NCBI GenBank assembly: GCA_020054695.1
Contig: JAHXBT010000013.1
Coordinates: forward strand, 17,386-51,880
Origin: Rickettsiales bacterium
GTDB taxonomy: Bacteria; Pseudomonadota; Alphaproteobacteria; Rickettsiales; UBA1997
Length of the DNA stretch: 34,495 nt
Reading direction: 5' to 3'
Position 1 is the stretch's first letter. The number at the start of each line of letters is the position of its first letter. Made by a program: the position numbers and the translations under genes. Shown here piece by piece: positions 18,478 to 28,551 of the stretch. The notes under the pieces are model-generated. The model was not told where the DNA came from. It worked only from the letters and a program-made list of their open reading frames with translations, and made no database searches.

Positions 18478-20617
18478 TTATTTATTTTTATATTCAATAC
18501 CGTACTTATTAAAATCTTTCATAGCCGTTTCGTCTTTACGGTCACCAAAGATTAAAATATTATAAATTCCTTTTTTTTCAACTACTATCCTCACTTTTCT
18601 ATTTTCTTCTACTTCTCCCCAAGCCCTTCCAAAATGCTTTACAGGATTTACCCAAACTAAACTATCTTTATTAAGATATTGGTAATAATCTGGTAAATCA
18701 ATATAATTATCCCCTGCCACGCATTCTATTTGGTACTTATATATATTGCCTCCAGCACTTGGAGTTTCTACAAAGTAATGTCTTAGTCTATGAGTTTCTT
18801 TCTTTTTAGGATCGGGGTGTGCAATATCAAACGATCCAGAACCTTTAGATATTGATCCTATAACACTCAAATTTCCATAAATGTAATTTTTGCGTCGGGC
18901 TACTCGTCCCAATACCAACCTTACCCCCAGTGTCCTGTATAATTACTCTGCCATTTGTCGACCCTGATCTAATATACCAACTCATATCGGTTCCGTAGTG
19001 AACATGAGAAGCGTACCCACTATACCCACTCTTTTTGCTCGAAAGAAACAGTGTTCCAGTTTGTGTTGTACTTCCATCAATATGTAAAGATGTGGTAGGA
19101 CTGCTTGTTCCAATGCCAACATGGCCACCATTTTGGCAAATATACACATTAGCATTATCTGGTTGTATTCTGATAGGCACTGCTTGTCCTGTGCTGTAAT
19201 TGTATGAAAAGAGCTTAGATTCTGGTCCCCAATTCTGAAGACCAATAACACTATTATTATTAGCACCGCCAGTAACTATTGCATTTTGTACAGCTAGTCC
19301 AACCCATGCACCAATCGAGCTTCCTAAATCGGCTCCAACGGTTAACTTTTGTCTTGGATTGTTATTAAGAATACCTACCTTTCCACCATCCGCAATAAAA
19401 ATCCCATTCGTGCCACTATCATCACTTAAATTCAATCCTTGGTCACTATCTGCTCTGACCTCATCTACAACATTTATTTTATAACTTTCATTACAAAAAA
19501 TATCCGACCACTTACCATATTTACCACATGTTATTTGTAAAATTGCATCATCATCATTACAACCACAACTGGTATTTGGATTGCTTATATTGGTAATATC
19601 AATAGTTTGACCATAGGTTGAATTATTACTGGGTATAAAATCTTCACTCAAACAAGATTCTAATTCTGATAATTGAGAATTATAATTCTGATTAATAAAA
19701 CCTTGTTCTATCCCACATTTAACAAATTCCATCTCAGCATCCCTTAATAATTGATCTTTAGTTTTAAAAAGTAAATGATCATCAAAAGTAATTATTTCTT
19801 GATTTTCTGTTGTTGTTTCATCCGAATTTGTAAAAAATACTCTACCATAACTAGCATTATGTATATTTTTATTTTCCTCATTAGTTATATTAGCAATTGA
19901 TTTTTGCATTGCACTATCAGGAATATAAGCACCTTTGCCATTTTCACCATGACTTATAAGCAACATTATTGATTTATCTAATAATGTAGAATTTGTTCCT
20001 GATTCTCTAGATTTAATACTTATATAATCAACTACTGACGGGGTGGACAAGTTCTCACCCAGCCTATCAGATCCTGCGAAATATTCAAATCCATATAGTG
20101 ATGTATTACTTGTAGTTTTGACACCAAATTCTTTAATCATGACGTAAGAAAATTTATTTCCATAACCATCTTCAGCATCATCTTTATCTAAATTTAATAC
20201 ATCTATAGGTACCATTCCATACAATATTTCCATACTATTGTTTTTACCAAGATTTCTAGCATCATTTTCATAATTAGCAGGATCTGGATTACTATTCCCT
20301 CTAAATTCCCAGCCACTATCGCTATCATTACATGTGCCGGATGTTCTAGATTCCTGACCATAATCACTATCGCTATATGATGAATTTAATCTTGCTGGAC
20401 ATGGTAATCTATGATTTTCGGATAGGTAATTGAGAATCGCTTTATATATTTTATCTTGCCTATCTAAGGTAACTAATTCTGCTTGTTTAAAATTTTGATT
20501 TTGAGATATTTTAGTAAATAAAATACCGCCACTAGCAATTAATAAGCCAATTATAAACATAGCTATAGATACCTCCAATAAACTATATGCCTTTCTTTTA
20601 TTATAATTTTTACTCAT
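18478..20617 (-). CDS. Prepilin-like N-terminus fused to phage-tail-fibre-like repeats and a C-terminal 'GSGSFDIAHPDP' domain; split by a frameshift near 18870-18890 into ORFs 18845-20617 and 18478-18918
   Basis: N-terminus 'AYSLLEVSIAMFIIGLLIASGGILF' (type IV prepilin-like); C-terminal part repeats 'GGKVGILNNNPRQKL', 'GGHVGIGTSSPTTSLHIDG', 'GGKVGIGTSSPTQKLH'; the continuation GNLSVIGSISKGSGSFDIAHPDPKKKETHRLRHYFVE is in another frame. Confidence 0.78.
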
Positions 20618-20683
20618 AATTTATTACATAATTGTGTTCAAAATATGAAAGTATATGTACTGACTTTAAGATAAAATTTGGTA

Positions 20684-21706
20684 TCACATACATTGATCTG
20701 GGATCATAGATGTTATATCCTGCCAAATTCCATATTCACCGCATTTTCTGACTAAACTAGCGCCACTACAACCAGAAGGACAGTTAATTTTAGCATAATT
20801 ATCTTCAATATATATAATATTTTCAAATATAACACTTGCTCCAGATGCACATGAACCTAAATTGCCATCATTATCTTGAGTATGATTATTAAATATAATT
20901 TTACTATCATTTTTTGCACAGAAAAAAGTACTTATCTTAGCATTTTTTAATATTTCTTGTTTATTTTTAAATAATAATATATCTTTATTTTTATTATCAT
21001 TTTCATCAATAGTTTTAAAAATATTATTATTATCACTATTCTCAGCATTAAGATTATTATCATCTCCAGGGCTTACTATTACAAATAGATAGCTGGAATT
21101 AGGTCTAATATCGCTATTTAAACCATCTTTTGGCTCTATTTTGTTTGATCCTTCGCTAACGTTAATAATTTCAAATGATGTATCGTTAACTCTGCCAGAA
21201 GGATCAGGATCATTATTAATATCATACATTGTTTTAGTTGCAGCAAATCCATTTGTACCGTTTGGATTGTGAGTTTTGGCCGTAAATCTTTTATCAACAT
21301 AATAAGTAAAATCATTATTAAATTTATCTTTTACAATTTCGTTAGTTAAATTAAGGCTATTATAAGGTAAAGTGCCATACACAATATTATTATTAGTAAG
21401 AAACGTACTGGAATTATCACAACTGCCTGGGTTATCATCTTCATTACCACTATTATTATTACCAGGACATGGTAACCTATGATGTAAAAGGACAAAATAT
21501 TTAATCTCTTCATATATTTTATTAAGTCTTGATCGTGTACTTAGTCTTTCAATATTATGAAGATAGTTTTTTTTTTTAAATTTACTTGCTTTTTTTGATA
21601 TATTTCTCTCACTAAGATTATAAAGAGACAGAGCACTTATTGTCATAAAAGCAACTATCATCAATATAAGAGATGTTTCTAGGAGGCCAAAACCTGTCTT
21701 TTTCAT
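20684..21706 (-). CDS. Prepilin-like (pseudopilin) protein, paralogous to the N-terminal half of the 18845-20617 ORF
   Basis: 'GFGLLETSLILMIVAFMTISALSLYNL' prepilin-like N-terminus; shares 'HRLPCPG', 'YGTLPYNSLNL', 'DKFNNDFTYYV', 'LLFKNKQEILKNAK' and 'CGEYGIWQDI' with the neighbouring ORF. Confidence 0.78.
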   Translation of the reverse strand: MKKTGFGLLETSLILMIVAFMTISALSLYNLSERNISKKASKFKKKNYLHNIERLSTRSRLNKIYEEIKYFVLLHHRLPCPGNNNSGNEDDNPGSCDNSSTFLTNNNIVYGTLPYNSLNLTNEIVKDKFNNDFTYYVDKRFTAKTHNPNGTNGFAATKTMYDINNDPDPSGRVNDTSFEIINVSEGSNKIEPKDGLNSDIRPNSSYLFVIVSPGDDNNLNAENSDNNNIFKTIDENDNKNKDILLFKNKQEILKNAKISTFFCAKNDSKIIFNNHTQDNDGNLGSCASGASVIFENIIYIEDNYAKINCPSGCSGASLVRKCGEYGIWQDITSMIPDQCM

Positions 21707-22197
21707 ATTTTAAATATAGTACTTATTAATATTATAGAAATAATAATAGCAAAAATTGCCGCTATAAAATCATCAAACATGACCCCGAAACCATTTTTCA
21801 TTTTTTTATCTATTAAATTTATTGGAAATATTTTGACAATATCAAATATTCTAAATGTTAAAAAACATAAAAATATTATTAAAATATTTGTATATTCCAA
21901 TGATTTTCTATCAAGATCAAAAAACAAAAATACTATTTCTAATGTTAAAATTTGTCCTAAAACTTCATCTAAGACAATTGATTTGTCATCAATATTACCT
22001 GTATTTTGAGAATAATATTTAATAAAAATAGAACCATAAATAGCAATAAAAACAAGAAAGATGGGCCATAATATATTTGGTTCAGAAAATAATTGGTTAT
22101 AAAATATCCAAAAAAATATTGCACCTATGGAACCAAAAGTTCCAGGGGCTTTTTTAATCAAACCTATATAAAAAAAAGTAAGGATTAGTTTGTTCAT
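21703..22197 (-). CDS. pgpA: Phosphatidylglycerophosphatase A family protein
   Basis: 'KKAPGTFGSIGAIFFWIF', 'IVLDEVLGQILTL', 'RIFDIVKIFPINLIDKKMKNGFGVMFDDFIAAIFA' are PgpA motifs. Confidence 0.9.
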   Translation of the reverse strand: MNKLILTFFYIGLIKKAPGTFGSIGAIFFWIFYNQLFSEPNILWPIFLVFIAIYGSIFIKYYSQNTGNIDDKSIVLDEVLGQILTLEIVFLFFDLDRKSLEYTNILIIFLCFLTFRIFDIVKIFPINLIDKKMKNGFGVMFDDFIAAIFAIIISIILISTIFKI

Positions 22198-22208
22198 AAT
22201 ATTTATTA

Positions 22209-25200
22209 TTATTTTTTTGATAATTTTTTTGCTCCTTCAGACATTTTTTTACCTAAACCTCTAGATCCAATTTCTTGTGCTTTTGAAGCAAATCTAGAAC
22301 CAGCAGCTAATTTTGCCAAGCTATCAATTGGAGCCATAACACTTTCTGGTAGACCTTTCGTACCCCAAAGAACGGATGATAAATTGGCAATTCTACCAGT
22401 CATAATATATATAACATATGTCACTAAGACAATTTTAACCAATGTTAATATTAAAATTCTTGCTCTTTCTGGTGCTAATAATATGTTGACTGTAGGAGTG
22501 ACTAAACCAAATATTGCTAAATTTCCTGATTGGACAACATTGTCAGATTGCATAATACATAATAAACTATCTGCCTTAGGATCAGAAATTTTAAAATCTT
22601 CATCATAATTACATAGACCGTCTCTGTAAATATTTTCACAATCTATCTTAACTCTATTATCTCCATCTTCATTTGTACAATTAAGCCTAGTTGCTTCTTC
22701 TAATATCGCCCCCCCAACTACTCCTCCAACTTGTCCAACTACAGCTCCTCCAGCTGCGCCAACTACAGCTCCACCAAATCCAAATGATGATCCAGCCGCT
22801 GCACCGGCTGCAGCTCCACCAATTGCTCCCGCATAAGCTGCGTCATCAATCATAGTTTCAGATATTATCCCACATTCTTTTATGCCATTTGTTATTTTAT
22901 GCTTCTCTTTAACATTGCTATCTTCTTGATTAGGAGCTAGGCACACACAATTACAATTTGGTTCTCCAGTATTTGGATTAATTTGAGCTGACCCAATAAA
23001 GAAGTTGTCAAATAAAAATATTATCATTGATATAAAAGAAAATATAATAATGATCTGGGTCGAAGCCTCTAATAATTGTCTTAGCCACGGATCAAAAATA
23101 CCTTTTGTCTTCTCAAACAATATTGCTATCATTATCATTGGTGAGATAAATATCAATATTATCACTAATAAAGATGAAACTACAAAAACATATAAAACAA
23201 TATATATTATACCAAAAAATAATGCACCAAATGTAAGTAATAACGCAGAAAATTTGACCCCTAATGGTCCAGTAAAGAAGCCAGAAAATACTAATATAGC
23301 AAAATTACCAGCTGTGATACCTGGTCCTAAACCAAGATATTGAGATAATTTACAATCAAAAGTGTCCCATATTGCTACATATTGCATTTCGTTAGGGTAT
23401 GTACTTGGGTTAAAATAACATTTTTGATGTTGTTTGACAACATTATCATCTATGTTGCTAGTTACTTCCACCCCCTCCATTCTTAGATTAGATAATTCTA
23501 AATCTATTATTATGTTGCCAAAAATGGTTGCTGCAGAATATATGCCATCAAAAAAGAAGTTTTGCCAAGCTTCCCCTGTAGCAAAAAACATTACAATACC
23601 TATTTTTAAACATGTTATAATAATTTGCTCTCTTGGTATTGTCTTTTCTGCCATCATTATTTTTATTCCAAATATCATGACATAAACTATTAGAAATGCT
23701 TGTATAATATTATATAATGATCTTTGAAGAAATTCAAAAAAGGAGAAATATATTTTTTGACCATCTTCATTGACTGTGTTGCTTAAATCATCTCCTTTAC
23801 GCCATTGATACCCTCCTGGAGGACAGAATCACTGATTTTCTGATGCGTTTTCAGCAGTGCATTTGGTATGTCCAGCTTTATTTGTAAACACATTTCTAAA
23901 TGTTTCTCTTAAACATTGTGCAATGGGAGAGGTTAATCTAGTTATTTCTTTTGGTCTAAATTCCACATCCCATCTAGAGGATAAATTATTAAATTGAGAA
24001 TCTCCTTTAAAATTAAAGCATGCATCATGAAGGTATGGTGAGTTAATTAATAGATGGCTATAATCATTACTTCTGTCTACAACCACGCAATGTTTTAACA
24101 TTTGACAGTAATTTTTACATTTTCCAGCAAATTTTTTATCCAAACATGGTTCATTTTTATCTTCTGCTTCGATATCAATAAATTCGTTGCTTTTACAACT
24201 CCCACTCCCTCCTTTTTTCAAATCTTCTGGGTCATATATTGCTGTATCACATGTCTTTGTGCCTCCGCCTATATTGTGGTCAAAAGGACATAGGCTTGTT
24301 GTGTAAGCGCATAATAATGTATTGCCACCCCCATCTATATTTTTATCATCTGTTGTCATATACTCACTATCAAATTCTAGTGGTAATGCCATAGCTGTAT
24401 CTACTCTACCAAATGAACAAGTATCTTCAGCAGAGCAAATTCTATAATTTTCATTAGTTAATGTGTTATCTTGTTTTACATAGTAATCTCCAGCTTCATA
24501 TTTTTCGAATTCATCACCATCTTGAAATTCTGAATCATAATTATATTCAACACAAATAGATCCTGATTTACGCCTAATACAGCATCCATAGGCATCCTTA
24601 TATATTTGTTTAGCATTTGCTTTTTCAGATTCGTCTATTTGTGACCATGATTTCCAAGTACTACCAACCATTATTCCCTTTGGTGTGTCTAAGTATTTTT
24701 TGCAGTTAAATTTTGGTGAGGCAGTTCCCCTATAGTAATATTTTTGAACTGCAAAAGGCCCTGCATATCCATTAGGGTTACTATCACTTGTAGTTTTAAA
24801 CTTATATTCTCCTGTTGATGATTCGTAATATGCTTTGATAATATCTCCTCCATTTTCGTTCCATTCTTTAGAAGGGTCAATACAATATTCCATTTCATCT
24901 GTATAATTTCTAGTAATAGAATCTATGGCTAATTGTGATGAAGATATTGTTACGTCCCAGCCATCATTTCCTCGTCTGACTACCCTTTCAACACCGCCAT
25001 TCATATATTCTCTGTATTTCCTATAGGTAATCAGCTCATTTGGTTTCTTACCAATCCATCCACCATATGTTTCTTCTCTTCTATCTTTACATAGTTTTTG
25101 ATATTCTTCATTGCTATTGCTTTTAGGACATTCTTCTGTAGCTGAGGCAATCCCTAATCTACATTGAACGCATAATCGTAACTTTCTTTGATATAGTCCT

Positions 25201-26045
25201 ATTTGATCCTGATCACGGCTATCTGGATCCCAGGCTTTCCAATTATGGCCACATAATCTTGCTCTTTTCATCACTGAGTCAGCCAAATTAGCTGTTGCAA
25301 CTTCTGTTGAAAAATATGCTACAAATTGTCCCGCACCAACTGCTAATGCAGCAGAACATCTTGCATTTCCTTTTGAATTAATTACCCCTTTAGCAAGAAT
25401 TTTTATGTCGTTAAAAGGTGAGGGATATATTTTTACATTTGGGCTCGATACATTGCACATTCTTTTTACTAATTTAACACTAGCTTTTAATAATAAAAAA
25501 GCTGTCATTGCCTTGGTAACACATTTTTCATTACTAATTCTAAAATTATAATCTGCTCTACTTGCTTCCCAAACTGATTTGAACAAAGGTGTAGCTAAAT
25601 ATTTACCTGTAATATATGTTGAGCCAACCATTGGTGCTGCTGCCCCAGATGCTGCCATAATAGACATAACTGCAGCTAGCTCTTTCTCAGATGGAAACGC
25701 GGACAAGGAATCTACAAATGTTGACGACTCAAAAAAATTAAATTTTATTAAATCATCTCTATCAATTAGTGTCATTTTGAGATCGTTATTATTCTCTCCT
25801 TTCAATTTATATTGTTCTTCTATTGATACTACTTCAGAGCATTTCCTAATTCTATCTATGCTATCGGTGTCATATTTATTTTTCATAATATAAGCATATG
25901 AGTCGCTAATATTGTAAAAAAAGATTAATATTGTAGTGATAATAAATATTAAATTAATTCTTATTTGATTAAATATTTTTTGAGTGTTTGGTTTTTGATA
26001 TATAGTTAGATTACTGGAGGTAATTTTAGGAAGTAAATCATACAT
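22209..26045 (-). CDS. virB6: Large VirB6/TrbL family type IV secretion protein, interrupted by an in-frame TGA at 23829-23831
   Basis: ORFs 23829-26045 and 22209-23678 share a frame; the 50-codon linker reads FCPPGGYQWRKGDDLSNTVNEDGQKIYFSFFEFLQRSLYNIIQAFLIVYV without a stop. Multi-TM C-terminal half resembles VirB6; Cys-rich N-terminal half. Restored length 1278 aa. Confidence 0.85.
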
Positions 26046-28422
26046 CTCTTGCTAATTTTAAGAAATCTTGTATCCAATTTTCTGGTTGATTACCATGCTT
26101 TTCAATCAAATCATTAAATATTGATAATGTTTCAGTTCTGCCTGATAAAATATTAATGAAATCGGTCATGCCAGACAAATTAATCCTTGCTATTACGCCG
26201 TTATTATCTTGCTTTAAGAGAAAAAATCTACTAGAAGGATCGGTGCTTTTAACCAAGTTAAATTCTCTTGAGCTCAACATGAAGACATCTTTATATACAT
26301 CAGTTGCCTTTAAATTTGGTAGAAATATTTGAGAAGAGGTTTGTTGTACAAGGGTGTCAGATATTGTACTTTTTGCAGCATCTTCTACTGATTGGGTAGC
26401 AAAAATTACAAAAGCATTAAATTTTCTAAGTACTTTTAGCCAATTTTTAATTTTTGGGGCAAATATTGGGTTATCAATTAATGCCCAGGCCTCATCGAGA
26501 ACTATCATTGTCGGTGACCCATCTAGAGAATTATTAATTAAATGAAATAAGTATAATAATGTTGGTGCCAGACTTTTACTGTCATCTAATATGTGACTCA
26601 TTTCAATTCCAAATACTCTACCTGTTTCAAAATCAGTTAGATCTTCAGGATTGTCAAATAATCTAGCATGTGATCCATCACCATACCAAATGGACATTTT
26701 CCCAACTAGTGAATCTGGACCACCAATACCAAGGAAAGGTATAATATTGCTTAATTTACGATCTTTGAATTTAAGGTTGTAGTTGCCATTAATTGCCTGG
26801 TTAATTTTATCTAAATCATCGGGTGACAATCTATCTCCATTTGATGTAGCAAGTATTGTTAAAAATTCCACTAAAAAGGCGCGATTACTACTTATGTCAG
26901 GTAGTTGGAATGGATTAAATCCTGAATTTTTTTCTATTGTCGGTTCTATATTTTTACCTCCGATGGCATTAATAAAAATTTTGGCGCCATAATCCTTATC
27001 AAAAAAGAATAAGTTACAATTAAATTTTCTTGCTTGTGCACAAAGGAATGTTAATAACAATGTTTTACCAGATCCGGTAGGACCAATAATCATTGTGTGA
27101 CCAACTTCTCTAATATGAAAATTGAAAAAATATGGCGTACCTGATGACGTGTCAAAAACAGTAACAGCATCACCCCAGTGATTACCACCTCTATTGCCGT
27201 AAGGATAATTATGAAAAGAAGTAAATGATGCTAAATTTAATGTATTAATTGTAGATCTTCTAACTGCATAATCAAAATTACACGGAAGTTGAGCCCAATA
27301 AGCTGGTTCTAGATTTATTTTTTCTCTTACAGAGTTAATTCCTACATTAGATAATTCAACCGCTGCTAGCGAAAGGTAGTTTTCTAACATTTTTAATGAA
27401 TCAGCTATGCATAAAACGGTAAAATGATGTTCTCCAAAAGCAAAATCACCACTCATTGCAGAATCAAGTGCCATGTCAATTTCAGAAATTTGAGAAGTAG
27501 CAACATCTTCTGATTGAATTAATCTTCTTTGTTGTAATTGCATTGAGCTAATGGCTTTTCCTCTATCGGTAAATTCAAAAGATTGGCTTATTATTAGTTC
27601 AAACGGTAATTGCATAAAGCCATCAAACATACCTGGATACGTACTATTTCTATATTCTTTAATAGAGATAATACCAGCATATTTAATTTCATTTTGATGT
27701 CTAATTTCAATTGATTTTTTACCAAAATGTAGCCTACTCATTGGTAAATAGTGGTCAATGCCAATTGTTGGTACGGATAATTTATATGAGTAATTAGCAT
27801 TGACTATCCGTCCAAAAAACTCTAATAATTCCGAAAAAACTCCACCCTTTGTTTCAACCAAACCTAATAACTTAGAATTATAGGACGAAAAACCATTTAA
27901 TATTCTAGATGTAGTTTCTTCTAATTCTTCATACATATCCCTAATATGAACTTCCCAAGAAAATTGATCTGCTTTAAAATGTAGTTTTTGTATAAAGTTT
28001 GCAAATTTAGATATAACTCCCTTGCCTTCTCCTTTAATTATGGTTATATAATGTTCATTAATATAGACATTTTCATCCGCATGTCTTTTTTTCCATTCTA
28101 AATTTAAAGAATTGGAAAAGAAATCTGGCATACTGCCATTTGGAAAAGCCTTCTCTTTTCTACGAATAGTATGGAAATAAAGGCTATATCCAGATTGAGC
28201 AATTGATCTAAAAGTATTATTTCTAACTTCCTTTTTAAAATCTAAATTGTCACTATCCATCGTTTCAAAAGGTAACCCGCTTATTTTTATTACTCTAACT
28301 AGTTCTTGCTTTTTGGTTAATATTGTATTATGGTTCCAATGACATTGATATGGTATAAAATGTGCTTCAGAAACTTCGTGTTTGGTAATTTTTTCTTTCT
28401 CTATCTTTTTCGCAAAAAACAT
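26038..28422 (-). CDS. virB4: Type IV secretion system ATPase VirB4
   Basis: 'TMIIGPTGSGKTLLLTFLCAQARKF' Walker A, 'MIVLDEAWALIDNP' Walker B, 'FVIFATQSVEDAAKS'; 794 aa. Confidence 0.96.
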   Translation of the reverse strand: MFFAKKIEKEKITKHEVSEAHFIPYQCHWNHNTILTKKQELVRVIKISGLPFETMDSDNLDFKKEVRNNTFRSIAQSGYSLYFHTIRRKEKAFPNGSMPDFFSNSLNLEWKKRHADENVYINEHYITIIKGEGKGVISKFANFIQKLHFKADQFSWEVHIRDMYEELEETTSRILNGFSSYNSKLLGLVETKGGVFSELLEFFGRIVNANYSYKLSVPTIGIDHYLPMSRLHFGKKSIEIRHQNEIKYAGIISIKEYRNSTYPGMFDGFMQLPFELIISQSFEFTDRGKAISSMQLQQRRLIQSEDVATSQISEIDMALDSAMSGDFAFGEHHFTVLCIADSLKMLENYLSLAAVELSNVGINSVREKINLEPAYWAQLPCNFDYAVRRSTINTLNLASFTSFHNYPYGNRGGNHWGDAVTVFDTSSGTPYFFNFHIREVGHTMIIGPTGSGKTLLLTFLCAQARKFNCNLFFFDKDYGAKIFINAIGGKNIEPTIEKNSGFNPFQLPDISSNRAFLVEFLTILATSNGDRLSPDDLDKINQAINGNYNLKFKDRKLSNIIPFLGIGGPDSLVGKMSIWYGDGSHARLFDNPEDLTDFETGRVFGIEMSHILDDSKSLAPTLLYLFHLINNSLDGSPTMIVLDEAWALIDNPIFAPKIKNWLKVLRKFNAFVIFATQSVEDAAKSTISDTLVQQTSSQIFLPNLKATDVYKDVFMLSSREFNLVKSTDPSSRFFLLKQDNNGVIARINLSGMTDFINILSGRTETLSIFNDLIEKHGNQPENWIQDFLKLARDV

Positions 28423-28551
28423 GTATTGACTGAATGAATTTCTATGTTTATTTTAATTATAATGAAATTTACTCTTGAATTAAATCTTATTTAGACAATA
28501 ATTACATTAAATTTATAATGAGTAACTTATTATTAACTTATAACTTCAATT

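Noticed and set aside
18478-20617. Prophage remnant as explanation for tail-fibre-like sequence
   Set aside because: No integrase, capsid, terminase or other tail genes are nearby; the fibre segment is fused to a prepilin-like N-terminus, so a full prophage is not supported.
22384-23685. Plus-strand ORFs of 74, 112 and 83 aa opposite virB6
   Set aside because: Antisense to virB6 TM-encoding sequence; no start context or domain signal.
25579-26992. Plus-strand ORFs of 104, 63 and 69 aa opposite virB6/virB4
   Set aside because: Shadow ORFs antisense to well-supported T4SS genes.
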